A stretch of 64,000 nt of DNA from Propionibacteriaceae bacterium (GTDB lineage Bacteria; Actinomycetota; Actinomycetes; Propionibacteriales; Propionibacteriaceae): NCBI GenBank assembly GCA_009782915.1, contig WRIC01000001.1, forward strand, positions 84,212 through 148,211, given 5' to 3'. A model generated the notes under the pieces. That model made no database searches. It had not been told where the DNA came from and was given only the letters and a program-made list of their open reading frames with translations. A program made the translations under genes and the position numbers. Positions within the stretch are counted from its first letter, which is position 1. Each line of letters opens with the position of its first letter. Below, in pieces: positions 1 through 8,369 of this stretch.

Positions 1-538
1 CAATGGTTGTATTCCCACACCTGGTCCCCTCGAACAGGTCGATATTGACCTGCTGGAGACAGCTAAACAGGGATTCACGATCGTGGGGGATCACTTGAAG
101 AAAGCCAAGTTCAAACTCGCCATCACCGAAGCGATGAGGGTGGTGTCTGCTGCCAACCGCTACCTGTCGGAAACTGAGCCCTGGAAACTCAAGGACAACC
201 CCGCCCGGCGTGACACTGTGTTGCACACCACCCTCCAGGTAGTCAGTGATGCCAATACTCTGCTGACTCCTTTCCTTCCCCATGCCAGCCAGAAGGTCTT
301 CGAAGCATTGGGCGGTACGGGGGTCTGGGCCGCTCAACCCGTGATTCAGCAGGTCAGCGAAGAAGGTGGGAACCCCTATCCGATCCTCACTGGTGATTAT
401 GCCAGCGAGTTGGCCACATGGGAGTCGCAGCCGATCGAAGTCGGTCGTCGGTTAGCGAAACCCGAACCACTGTTCGCCAAGCTGGACGAGGAGTTAGGCA
501 AAACCGGGCCCTCATGGGCTCCCATCGAATCCCAGTGA
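1..538 (+). CDS. metG: Methionine--tRNA ligase, C-terminal part (5' truncated by window edge)
   Basis: The reading frame is open from base 2 and ends at TGA 536-538, giving about 178 residues. It reads NGCIPTPGPLEQVD, then a helical stretch containing FKLAITEAMRVVSAANRYL and ETEPWKLKDN. This matches the anticodon-binding helical domain of class I MetRS, where the motif ANRYLxExxPWKL is typical. The enzyme charges tRNA-Met in the cytoplasm. The catalytic Rossmann domain with HIGH and KMSKS lies upstream of the window. There is no C-terminal tRNA-binding (EMAPII-like) extension; the protein stops about 40 residues after the helical bundle. A repeat-rich gap follows. Confidence 0.93.
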   Translation, partial: NGCIPTPGPLEQVDIDLLETAKQGFTIVGDHLKKAKFKLAITEAMRVVSAANRYLSETEPWKLKDNPARRDTVLHTTLQVVSDANTLLTPFLPHASQKVFEALGGTGVWAAQPVIQQVSEEGGNPYPILTGDYASELATWESQPIEVGRRLAKPEPLFAKLDEELGKTGPSWAPIESQ

Positions 539-567
539 TAACAATACCTTCTGCTTTGTCAACGCTT

Positions 568-720
568 TCCGTCACCCTGCGCGAAGACGTCGCAGGGTCC
601 AGAACTCACATTTCAACTACTGTGTAGTCTGGATTCTGCGACTTCGCGCAGAAAGACGGGGTTGGGTTCGCACAGGAAGACGGGGTTGGGTTTGCGCAGG
701 AAGACGGGGTGGGTGCACTG
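568..720. repeat. REP/BIME hairpin pair plus short tandem extension
   Basis: The forward hairpin (571-603) has stem ACCCTGCG/CGCAGGGT with an expanded loop and is followed by TCCAGA. About 25 bases later the inverted hairpin (628-660) has a TTCTGCG-type stem. The right flank (655-710) repeats GACGGGGTTGGGTT...CAGGAA at a 24-base period. The rest of the 539-777 gap holds no gene that I can support. It lies between metG and the convergent CPBP protease gene, so the hairpins may also help stop transcription; no T-run follows them. Confidence 0.85.
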
Positions 721-777
721 CGTGGACGGGTTGGATGTGCTTCGCAGGAGGGGAGGGTGTTAAGCATGCCCGCTTGG

Positions 778-1671
778 TCAGAGGAAGTCACTGAGATAGG
801 GGGCTAGCAGGGCGTACCCGACAAAGGCGAAGATGTCGATGAGGGTGTGGGTGATGACTAGAGGGAGAACCCTCTTGGTTTTCAGGTAGATCAAGCCGAA
901 AGCCAGTCCCATGACCAGGTTGCCGAGGAAACCGCCAAAACCCTGATAGAGGTGGTAGCTTCCGCGGATCACCGCTGATGTGATGAGGACGGCAACCGGC
1001 GCCCAGTTGAGGGTTCGTAAACGGGTGAAGAGGTAACCTACCATGATGACCTCCTCGCTGACTCCGGCGACAATAGCGGCGCAGATGAGGACCGGAATCG
1101 TCCACCAGTGGGCGCTGAGATTAGCGGGGGTGACCTCGGTGTTGATCCCCAGGTAGCGGGCCAGAAAATAGAAACCCAGCCCTGGAATGCCAATCCCTGC
1201 ACAGATTGCCACCCCGAGACCAAGGTCCTTCCATGGTTGGGCCAGATTGAAACCAATCAGTGAGCGGGCTTGCCCGTACGCCAGATACAGCAGATACAAC
1301 ACCAGTAGCACCTCAGCGGTGGGCAGGATGAAGTAAAACAGCTGGTAGGACAGGTCCAACCAGGGCCGATCGGGAACAATTGATGGATTCATCCGTGTGG
1401 TTTGCTCAGCGAGGGGTACGTCCCTGGTTAGTCGCTCGATGATCGCCAGAATCGAGGAAACCCCCGACCGCCCGAAACTAATAGCGAGCACAATGATGAT
1501 TTCCAGAGCAACCAACCTAGCGATCTGGATGTGACGGTGGGGACGGGCTCCGCTGTCCCACTGTGACAAAACAGTACCGTCCCCATTTGTCTCATCTGTC
1601 TCAGGTGTGATCTCGGGGCCAGTCTCCAGTGCGACAGCGGGGCATGTCCCCGCCATGGGAGGTTGACTCAC
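778..1671 (-). CDS. CPBP-family (CAAX-protease-like) intramembrane metalloprotease
   Basis: This 297-residue, very hydrophobic protein has about 7-8 predicted membrane segments. The three CPBP/Abi motifs are visible: SEEVIMVGYLFTRLR (glutamates near residue 204), GSYHLYQGFGG (His near 239) and THTLIDI (His/Asp near 277). Family members are integral-membrane proteases or scaffold proteins; the substrate cannot be told here. The ATG overlaps the TGA of the proline dehydrogenase gene by 4 bases (ATGA), so the two are probably co-translated. Oddity: residues ~26-38 are encoded by a copy of the dispersed GACAAAACAGTACCGTCCCC repeat, so the N-terminal extension looks acquired. The first membrane helix begins only near residue 48. 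Confidence 0.82.
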   Translation of the reverse strand: MSQPPMAGTCPAVALETGPEITPETDETNGDGTVLSQWDSGARPHRHIQIARLVALEIIIVLAISFGRSGVSSILAIIERLTRDVPLAEQTTRMNPSIVPDRPWLDLSYQLFYFILPTAEVLLVLYLLYLAYGQARSLIGFNLAQPWKDLGLGVAICAGIGIPGLGFYFLARYLGINTEVTPANLSAHWWTIPVLICAAIVAGVSEEVIMVGYLFTRLRTLNWAPVAVLITSAVIRGSYHLYQGFGGFLGNLVMGLAFGLIYLKTKRVLPLVITHTLIDIFAFVGYALLAPYLSDFL

Positions 1672-2591
1672 CGGGAGATCATTCCGCGAAGGAAGAAGAA
1701 GAAGTTGGCGGGTCGTTCGGCTATGCGGCGGATGAAATAGGAATACCAGTTGTCACCGAAGGGGATATAGACCCTGACAGTGTGTCCCAAATCCACAAGT
1801 CGTTCCTGCTCGAAGGTGCGTACCCCATAGAGCATCTGGAATTCGAAGTCATCGAGTCCGCGATTATTGTGGGCGGCCAGCTCTTGGGCAATATCGATCA
1901 TGACGGGGTCGTGGGTGGCCAACAAGGGCATCCCTTCACCTTCCATGAGTACTTTCATGCATCGGATGAAACTCAAATCCACATCATGTTTATCGGTGTA
2001 CGAGGCTTGGGTGGGCGGGCGATAGGCCCCCTTGCTCAAGCGGATTCGTGATCCTGGCCCGCTCAAAGACCGGCAATCCTCTTCGGTTCGTCTCAGGTTG
2101 GCTTGGACAAGGCATCCAAGATGTGGATGTTTTTTGCGGAGTTCTTTCACAATGCGAATAGCTTTCGCCACCGTGGGTAGACCCTCCATATCGATGGTCA
2201 GTGTGGTCCCTACCTCGCCAGCTTTCTGGGCGATGCGTTCAGCATTCTTGGCCGCCAGTTTTTCACCGTCACGCAAACCCAACCCGAGTGCACTGAGTTT
2301 TACCGACACTTCGACATCTTTTTCCCATCCTCGTTTTTTGATCTGATCGAGGAAATCGAGGTATTGAACGACCACTGCATCAGCATGTTCTACCGAGTGA
2401 ATCTCGTACCCAAGATAGTCGACGGTTGCCTTCATCCCCTTGTCAAGCAGGGTTTCGACCGTGGAAGCCGCGTCAACCCAGGAGCTACCAGCAACAAAGT
2501 GTCTCACCACTCGACTGGTCAGAGGGTTAGCCATGAGAAGCCTTCTCACGGTCTCGCTCCTAGCTAGGGCGAGGAAGAATGCGCGATACAT
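1668..2591 (-). CDS. Proline dehydrogenase
   Basis: This 307-residue protein is a monofunctional PRODH that oxidises L-proline to pyrroline-5-carboxylate using FAD. Motifs run in the family order: VKLSALGLG, TIDMEG, LGCLVQANLRRTEEDC, IRLSKGAY, LATHD, FEFQMLYGVR, and the signature RVYIPFGDNWYSYFIRRIAERPAN region near the C-terminus. The length fits stand-alone Gram-positive PRODH. No P5C dehydrogenase is adjacent, so the second step must be encoded elsewhere. It is the first gene of a two-gene unit with the CPBP protease and is divergent from the VOC gene; the ~195-bp gap between them should hold both promoters. Confidence 0.93.
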   Translation of the reverse strand: MYRAFFLALARSETVRRLLMANPLTSRVVRHFVAGSSWVDAASTVETLLDKGMKATVDYLGYEIHSVEHADAVVVQYLDFLDQIKKRGWEKDVEVSVKLSALGLGLRDGEKLAAKNAERIAQKAGEVGTTLTIDMEGLPTVAKAIRIVKELRKKHPHLGCLVQANLRRTEEDCRSLSGPGSRIRLSKGAYRPPTQASYTDKHDVDLSFIRCMKVLMEGEGMPLLATHDPVMIDIAQELAAHNNRGLDDFEFQMLYGVRTFEQERLVDLGHTVRVYIPFGDNWYSYFIRRIAERPANFFFFLRGMISR

Positions 2592-2785
2592 ATCAGTGTC
2601 CTTCCCCAGGAGAACCCGGCGGTGGGTTCCCTTGGTTGAATGTGTCTGTGTGTGATTCTAGTTCATTGGTGACCAGTTCGGTTGACTGTGCTCACCGATC
2701 CATACCACACCTGAACCAGGCAAAGAATTCAGTCTCGCTACTGGCTCGATTTCGTGACTGGACCTGAGACAGGCAGAATAGGGGT

Positions 2786-3421
2786 ATGCATCTCGATCAT
2801 GTCATCTTTGCCGCGGGCCCCCTTGGATTGAAGGGCGAGGCTGAGAGGCTGGAATCCCTGCTTGGCGCGAAGTCCTTTGATGGGGGACTCCATCCTGGTT
2901 TTGGTACGCAAATGCGTTTGATCCCTCTCGCCGATGGTCGCCACATCGAAATCGTTGAGGTTCTCGATCATCCAGCAGCAGAAAAGGCCCCCTATGGTCA
3001 AGCAGTACGGGCACGCAGTGAACTCGGTGGTGGATGGCTCGGATGGGTGATCTGTCTCGATGATCTGACCACGTACGAGGAAAGGCTCGACCGCAAAGCC
3101 CGTCACGGTGCCCGGCATTTCCCTGATGGTCGTCTCCTGGAGTGGGAGCAACTGGGTGTCATGGGTCTCATCGCTGATCCTCAGGTTCCTTTCTTTATTC
3201 GCTGGATCTCTGAACCTGGTTTGTTGCCTTCAGCCTTGGAGGGAACCATTGGATTGCATGAGATAGAAATTGCTGGCAGCAGACAAAGAGTTGAGGAGTG
3301 GTTGGGGGAGGAACTTCCCGACAACTTCGATTCGGTCAACATCAATTTTGATGCCCCGAGTGGTTACCCGGGAATCATGTCTGTGACGTTCAGCACCGAC
3401 AAGGGTTTAGTCAGAATCTGA
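2786..3421 (+). CDS. VOC-superfamily (glyoxalase-like domain) protein
   Basis: This 211-residue protein opens with MHLDHVIFAAGPL, the typical first strand and metal-ligand His of a glyoxalase_3-type VOC domain. Further on are HPGFGTQMRLIPLADGRHIEIVEV and a second half-domain with LLEWEQLGVMG and LGLHEIEIAG-like strands (residues ~110-200). VOC folds bind a divalent metal and act as isomerases, dioxygenases or resistance proteins; the substrate cannot be inferred. It stands alone between a divergent proline dehydrogenase and convergent radA. The short downstream gap (37 bp) contains no clear terminator. Confidence 0.75.
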   Translation: MHLDHVIFAAGPLGLKGEAERLESLLGAKSFDGGLHPGFGTQMRLIPLADGRHIEIVEVLDHPAAEKAPYGQAVRARSELGGGWLGWVICLDDLTTYEERLDRKARHGARHFPDGRLLEWEQLGVMGLIADPQVPFFIRWISEPGLLPSALEGTIGLHEIEIAGSRQRVEEWLGEELPDNFDSVNINFDAPSGYPGIMSVTFSTDKGLVRI

Positions 3422-3458
3422 CCCTCTTTCGTCGCAACCGCAGATAAGCTCACCGTAT

Positions 3459-4826
3459 TCACTTCCGTTTCAAATCGAGAAGGTTCAACACGAAAGACAA
3501 ACTGGGCGCCTCGATGATTTGCAGAGTTGACGGTATGCGGTCACGGTCTTGATGACCTTGTGGAATGATCGCTGTTGTGACCCCCAATCGTGCAGCCTCC
3601 ATCAGCCGGCGTTCCAGATCAGCAACGCGGCGAACCTCACCAGCTAAACCTATCTCTCCGATGACCACAGTATTGTCGGCAATGGGTTGGTCACTGATCG
3701 CGGAAGCCAGGGCACAACCGAGAGCTAAGTCGGCAGCTGGATCGCTGATCCGTACCCCACCCACGGTGGAGGCATAGACATCAAGGCTGTGACATTTCCG
3801 TCCAGTACGTCGTTGGAGAACAGCCAGGACCATCGCCAAACGGGCATAGTCCACGCCATTACTGACACGGCGGGGGTTGTTTGCTGCGGTGGGGACAACC
3901 AGGGCCTGGATCTCTGTGATGAGTGGACGCCTGCCCTCCACCGACACTCCCACCGCTGAACCAGACACGGGCTCGGCATATCGAGAGGTGAAGATACCTG
4001 AAGGATCGGGCACTTCCTTGATTCCTGTGTCACCCAGTTCGAAGCAACCTATTTCATCGGCTGGACCGAACCGATTCTTGGTTGCGCGGATCAAACGGAA
4101 CCCCGTATGGCGATCCCCCTCAAAACTCACCACCACATCCACCAGATGTTCCAGGGTACGTGGACCAGCGATGGCCCCCTCCTTGGTGACATGACCCACC
4201 ACGATGACCGGGGTGGAGGTTTCTTTTGCCCTATGAATCAGCGCTGAGGCAACCTCTTTCACCTGGGCAACCCCACCGGGGGAACCCTCACTCAACCCAC
4301 TGATAGTTTGGACAGAATCGACCACAACCAGGGAGGGTTTCAGCGATTCGATATGCCCAAGAACAACAGGAAGATCGGTTTCTGCAGCAAGATAGAGTTC
4401 CTTAGTTTCTGCCGAGGTTCTCTGCGCTCTCATGCGTACCTGCCCTGCTGATTCTTCACCAGTGACATAGAGGGTGGTTCCTCTGGTTCGCGCCCAGCGA
4501 GCTGCCACCTCCAACAGCAGGGTTGATTTTCCCACCCCGGGTTCACCAGCAAGCAGGATCACCCCACCAGGGACGAGCCCACCGCCGAGGACACGGTCCA
4601 ACTCACCCACAGTGGTGGGCAGGTGGATCGTCGTGGTGGGGTCCACGTCTGTGATGGGGACAGCCCGCGACAGGGGAATCACTGGCGCGATCTTCTTCGC
4701 CACACCAGCCCTGCCTTCATCGAGGGTGCCCCACTGCTGGCATTCCCCACATCGGCCCACCCATTTCGTCGACATCCATCCGCATTCCGCGCAGGTGAAG
4801 GAATTTTTCGTTTTCAATGCTGTCAT
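3459..4826 (-). CDS. radA: DNA repair protein RadA
   Basis: The protein has 455 residues, the usual RadA length. An N-terminal zinc finger is visible as Cys12-x2-Cys15...Cys26-x2-Cys29 (CAEC...CGEC). It is followed by a RecA-like ATPase with Walker A GEPGVGKS (residues 94-101), the RadA-specific KNRFG motif (TKNRFGPADEIG) and a Lon-protease-like C-terminal domain. RadA is a DnaB-like helicase that processes recombination intermediates and promotes branch migration with RecA. It is transcribed alone, convergent with the VOC gene and divergent from the DUF218 gene. Confidence 0.96.
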   Translation of the reverse strand: MTALKTKNSFTCAECGWMSTKWVGRCGECQQWGTLDEGRAGVAKKIAPVIPLSRAVPITDVDPTTTIHLPTTVGELDRVLGGGLVPGGVILLAGEPGVGKSTLLLEVAARWARTRGTTLYVTGEESAGQVRMRAQRTSAETKELYLAAETDLPVVLGHIESLKPSLVVVDSVQTISGLSEGSPGGVAQVKEVASALIHRAKETSTPVIVVGHVTKEGAIAGPRTLEHLVDVVVSFEGDRHTGFRLIRATKNRFGPADEIGCFELGDTGIKEVPDPSGIFTSRYAEPVSGSAVGVSVEGRRPLITEIQALVVPTAANNPRRVSNGVDYARLAMVLAVLQRRTGRKCHSLDVYASTVGGVRISDPAADLALGCALASAISDQPIADNTVVIGEIGLAGEVRRVADLERRLMEAARLGVTTAIIPQGHQDRDRIPSTLQIIEAPSLSFVLNLLDLKRK

Positions 4827-4934
4827 AGGGACACTCTAGAAAACACCACTGACAAAACTGGACCTGCCCTCGGGCGCGACCACTAACACGCCTTGGGCGA
4901 CCACGATGATGCTCCGGAACACTAGGCTTGGGGT

Positions 4935-5957
4935 ATGTGGATTCCCAGTGTCGTCTTCGGGTTGTGTTTCGTGGTTGGTGTTCTGCGTGACCCGCGCCGG
5001 ATGAGATGCGCCATCTTCGGGTTGCTCACCGTGGCGTCATTGTTTTTCTGGGGGCTGATGTTTCTCCTGCCTCACGACAGTTCCGACAAATATGGCCCAT
5101 ACATCCTGTTGGTGCTCATCATTGTCGTCATTGTGACCATTGTGCTGCTGGGTGTTGTCCTGATTCTCAACGGTTTTGTGATGGTACGCAAAGAGGGCCG
5201 TCGCCTGGCTAACCTCCTGGGTTTGATTCTTGGTGTGGTGATGGTCAGCTATGTTGTGCTGGTTTTGTGGGCGATTGTTGACAACCAGATCCAGTGGTTT
5301 GTTTGGGTAATCTTGGTTGGTTTCCCGATGGTATTCCTGGGGTTCGGTTTCCTCGGATTTCTGCTGTATTCAAGAATATATCTTGCGGCAACCAAGCGGT
5401 GGGCGAAACCCCCAGATGCGGTGATCATTCTCGGGTCGGGGCTCATCAACAATCATGTACCGCCCCTTCTCGCCAGCCGCTTGGAGGCCGGGATAGCCCT
5501 GTTCAAGGCCCCGAATCGGGACCAGGAACCTCTGCTGATTGTCTCAGGGGGAATGGGCAGTGATGAGGCTCGTAGCGAGGCTTCAGCGATGTCTGAGTAT
5601 CTTGTGGGCGCAGGGATACCCGCCGATCAGATCATTGAAGAGAATCAGTCCACCACCACCAAGGAGAACATCTCTTTGACCAAGGAACTACTATCCGAGC
5701 GAGGATTCACCGGGCGAGTGGCCACAGTCACCAACAATTTCCATGCTTTTCGTTCAGCGATGCTACTATCGCGGGCCAAGATGCTCGGTCACGGGATTGG
5801 TTCACCGACCGCCCGATATTATTGGCCGGCAGCAGTGATCAGAGAGTACGCGGCGGTCCTGCTTGATTCTCTAGGGTTTGTTGTTGTTGGTCTGTGTGTA
5901 TCCGCTCTTCCACTGGTGTTTTTCGCCTTGATGAAGATCCTGGGAGCCGTGCAGTGA
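4935..5957 (+). CDS. YdcF/ElyC/SanA-family (DUF218) membrane protein
   Basis: This 340-residue protein has five hydrophobic helices in the first ~150 residues, a cytosolic or extracellular DUF218 domain (AVIILGSGL near 165, LASRLEAGIALF, LLIVSGGMGSDEARSEA, MSEYLVGAGIPADQIIEE, STTTKENI) and one C-terminal helix (~305-330). The SGG...D/E...SEA and N-Sxx-T-x-EN signatures are diagnostic of the family. E. coli ElyC and SanA affect envelope integrity, but the catalytic activity of the family is unsettled. It is transcribed before the solute-binding protein gene (60-bp gap) and may be co-transcribed with it. Confidence 0.85.
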   Translation: MWIPSVVFGLCFVVGVLRDPRRMRCAIFGLLTVASLFFWGLMFLLPHDSSDKYGPYILLVLIIVVIVTIVLLGVVLILNGFVMVRKEGRRLANLLGLILGVVMVSYVVLVLWAIVDNQIQWFVWVILVGFPMVFLGFGFLGFLLYSRIYLAATKRWAKPPDAVIILGSGLINNHVPPLLASRLEAGIALFKAPNRDQEPLLIVSGGMGSDEARSEASAMSEYLVGAGIPADQIIEENQSTTTKENISLTKELLSERGFTGRVATVTNNFHAFRSAMLLSRAKMLGHGIGSPTARYYWPAAVIREYAAVLLDSLGFVVVGLCVSALPLVFFALMKILGAVQ

Positions 5958-6017
5958 GATGAAGTGGAATCACATCGAGGTGTGAAGATACACTACTGAT
6001 TCAGGAAAGGACTCTCA

Positions 6018-7358
6018 ATGAAAGCTAGGTTGGCCGTACTCATGATGGCACTGGCGCTAGCTTTCACCGGATGTGTCATCCCACCGCGTGAAGGGGAGAA
6101 CGTTGTTGTGTGGTTGGTGGAGGGAAGCACACCGGCAACGCTGAGAGAATACCTCGTCCAACAGTTTGCTATCACCAATGGGGGCAATTTGGTGATCAAT
6201 CAGATGCCTGCCGATGCCATTATTGCGCGGGCTTTTGAAGCTCGGTCGGGGGAATTTGATCGTCCCGATGTGGTGGAGATCCCCTCGTACGCCACCTCAA
6301 CACTGGTCGCCAATCAGGCCTTCGCCGATATCTCCCCCATGGCTTCGGATGTGCAAGCCCGCAAGCTTGTTCCAAGCCTGGTTGAGTTGGGGGTCCTCAA
6401 AAAGCGAAACTACGCCTATCCGTACTTGTTCACCACCCGCTATCTGTACTATCGCAAAGACATCTATGCCTTAGCTGAGATCGAAGAGCCCCCGGCTACC
6501 TTGAATGAATTTCAGGAAGCTGCGATCAAAATCGCCGAAGACAATCCACGCAAAATCAAGGACTTTTCGGGGATATATCTCGCCGACCAGGACTGGCATG
6601 ATGCTCTCGGATGGATCTATGCCAATGGCGGGGCTCTGGCGAGATATCGCGCTGGGGACAGGTGGGAATCGACGTTGTCGGAGCCTGAAACTGTTGCTGG
6701 CCTTGAACAATTGCAGGAACTTCACGCGAAAGCCAACAAGGGAACCTGGGGGGACCCGATTAATCGCCCCTGGATTTATCTCAACGAAGTCGATTGGAAG
6801 TATGACGCTTTTGGCGGGTATATCGACACCACGGTGTCTGCGGCCACCATCATGGGCAATGATTCGATGCGCGCTCGACTTGGTGATCGGGTGAGATCGA
6901 AAACCGGTGCGCGAGTGCGCCAGTGGAATGAGGAGGAATTCGGCATCTTTCCTCTTCCTGGGCAGGATGGGAACCCTGCTCCAACACACGTCAGGGGCTC
7001 CTGTCTCGCGATCCTGTCCCAGTCTCCCCGCCAGAAGGGCGCGCGCCAGTTTCTAGAAATCATTTATTCGCCCGAGTTCCAAAAAATGTTGGCTCTCAAT
7101 GGGAAAACCCCAGCGAATAAAGACTATTGGTCGATGCTGGGGTCGGGGGAATTTGCCTCGACCACTATTGCTGTGAGCCAGAGCGCTCAACCCACCCCAG
7201 CAGCACCAGGGTGGCTCTATATTGAACAGTCGGGAAAGCTTGAAGAGTTTTTCACTCGGGTGATGCGCGGTGGGGACATCGACAAGCTGACACGTCAGTA
7301 CGACAAGGAGTTTGACGAGATGTTGAATTCTATTCATCCACCCATCGAAGAGGAATAA
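6018..7358 (+). CDS. Extracellular solute-binding lipoprotein (carbohydrate ABC importer type)
   Basis: This 446-residue protein starts with a lipoprotein signal (MKARLAVLMMALALAFTGC, lipid-attached Cys19) and continues as a family-1 sugar-binding protein. It shows ANQAFADISP, AYPYLFTTRYLYYRKDIY, PATLNEFQEAA and a C-terminal GWLYIEQSGKLEEFF region. AGGAAAGGA lies about 10 bases before the ATG. It should capture a sugar or oligosaccharide at the cell surface. No permease or ATPase gene flanks it; instead a ROK protein and a GH1 glycosidase follow. It therefore either works with a transporter encoded elsewhere or is an orphan. Confidence 0.85.
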   Translation: MKARLAVLMMALALAFTGCVIPPREGENVVVWLVEGSTPATLREYLVQQFAITNGGNLVINQMPADAIIARAFEARSGEFDRPDVVEIPSYATSTLVANQAFADISPMASDVQARKLVPSLVELGVLKKRNYAYPYLFTTRYLYYRKDIYALAEIEEPPATLNEFQEAAIKIAEDNPRKIKDFSGIYLADQDWHDALGWIYANGGALARYRAGDRWESTLSEPETVAGLEQLQELHAKANKGTWGDPINRPWIYLNEVDWKYDAFGGYIDTTVSAATIMGNDSMRARLGDRVRSKTGARVRQWNEEEFGIFPLPGQDGNPAPTHVRGSCLAILSQSPRQKGARQFLEIIYSPEFQKMLALNGKTPANKDYWSMLGSGEFASTTIAVSQSAQPTPAAPGWLYIEQSGKLEEFFTRVMRGGDIDKLTRQYDKEFDEMLNSIHPPIEEE

Positions 7359-7392
7359 CCGTTATGCTCTTAGATGAGGCAAGGGGGTCGAG

Positions 7393-8316
7393 ATGTTTAG
7401 TTTAGGGATCGACATTGGCGCAACGAAAGCCCATGGGGTTGTTCTGGATGCTGCTAACAAGGTTGTTGCCGAACATGCTGTTTTTTCTCGCCGCGGGGAG
7501 CAGGGTGTCACCGCTGTTCTCATGGAGATTGCCAACACTGTTGCCGCTGATGTGGGTGTGCAGCTGAGTGATTTCACATCGGTGGGTGTGGGGATCGCGG
7601 GTGTGGTGAATCGTGAAGCTGGTGAGGTCACCAATGGTGTCAACCTGGATTTGCACAATTTTCGGCTCGTCGAGCGGGTTGCCGAGTTTTTTTCCGTACC
7701 GATCAAAATCGATAATGATGTGAAGGCGACCGTGATCGCCGCGGGGATGATTCTTGATTCCCCGTCGGTGACCTATGTGAATTTTGGCACGGGTGTGGCT
7801 GCAGCTACTCTCGATGGTCGGCTGATTCGCGGACACGACAATTTGGCTGGCGAGATTGGTCACATCATTCTTGATCCCCATGGTGAGCCTTGTCGCTGTG
7901 GGAAGCAGGGCTGCATCGAGACGATCACTGGTGGGGCCTACCTGGCACCACGCATGGATGCCTTGGGTTTGGATTGGACCACTCTCAATGAGGACCAGTC
8001 ACCTCTGGGTCAGGCCGCTCTTGATCAGGCAGTACGCGCCATCGCTCGCGTGGTGGCTTTCGTGTCGTTGGCGTACAGCTCCGATCATGTTCTCTTGGGT
8101 GGCGGTGTCGTTCAGGCGGCCCCCTGGCTGTTGCCCACGTTGAAGGATTTCCTCGTCCACCGGGCCCACCTGGTTTTCCCCGACTATGTGCTGATGGCCT
8201 CCAAGCTTGAATACTTGGCTGAGGACCTCCAAATAGCAGCAATCGGCGCAGCCCTCATCGGCCAAGGCCACACCGAGGGCTACCAACTCCCCAACTCTGG
8301 CCACTGCACCTCCTAG
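7393..8316 (+). CDS. ROK-family sugar kinase (glucokinase-like)
   Basis: This 307-residue protein has the ASKHA phosphate-1 loop LGIDIGATKAHGVVLD (residues 4-19), a second ATP-site segment NFGTGVAAATLDG, the sugar-binding EIGHIIL, and the ROK zinc motif GxxCRCGKQGCIET (residues ~160-173). It lacks an N-terminal helix-turn-helix, so it is a kinase rather than a NagC-type repressor. The likely reaction is ATP-dependent phosphorylation of glucose, a relative or N-acetylmannosamine. It sits 34 bp after the solute-binding protein and 53 bp before the GH1 gene, fitting uptake, hydrolysis and phosphorylation of a beta-glycoside. Confidence 0.88.
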   Translation: MFSLGIDIGATKAHGVVLDAANKVVAEHAVFSRRGEQGVTAVLMEIANTVAADVGVQLSDFTSVGVGIAGVVNREAGEVTNGVNLDLHNFRLVERVAEFFSVPIKIDNDVKATVIAAGMILDSPSVTYVNFGTGVAAATLDGRLIRGHDNLAGEIGHIILDPHGEPCRCGKQGCIETITGGAYLAPRMDALGLDWTTLNEDQSPLGQAALDQAVRAIARVVAFVSLAYSSDHVLLGGGVVQAAPWLLPTLKDFLVHRAHLVFPDYVLMASKLEYLAEDLQIAAIGAALIGQGHTEGYQLPNSGHCTS

Positions 8317-8330
8317 CGTGACCAACGCCC

Positions 8331-8360
8331 CGTCACCCTGCGCGCAGTCGCAGGGTCTAT
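8331..8360 (+). repeat. Single REP hairpin
   Basis: CGTCACCCTGCG / CGCAGGGT stem with a CGCAGT loop, standing alone and directly preceded by GTGACCAACGCCC, which resembles the end of the second repeat family. It lies in the 53-bp gap before the GH1 gene and leaves almost no room for a separate promoter. Confidence 0.8.
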
Positions 8361-8369
8361 CCTTGAGTT

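Noticed and set aside
606..791. Small minus-strand open frame with CANPTPSS repeats
   Set aside because: It is only the translation of the 24-bp tandem repeat and has no ribosome binding site.
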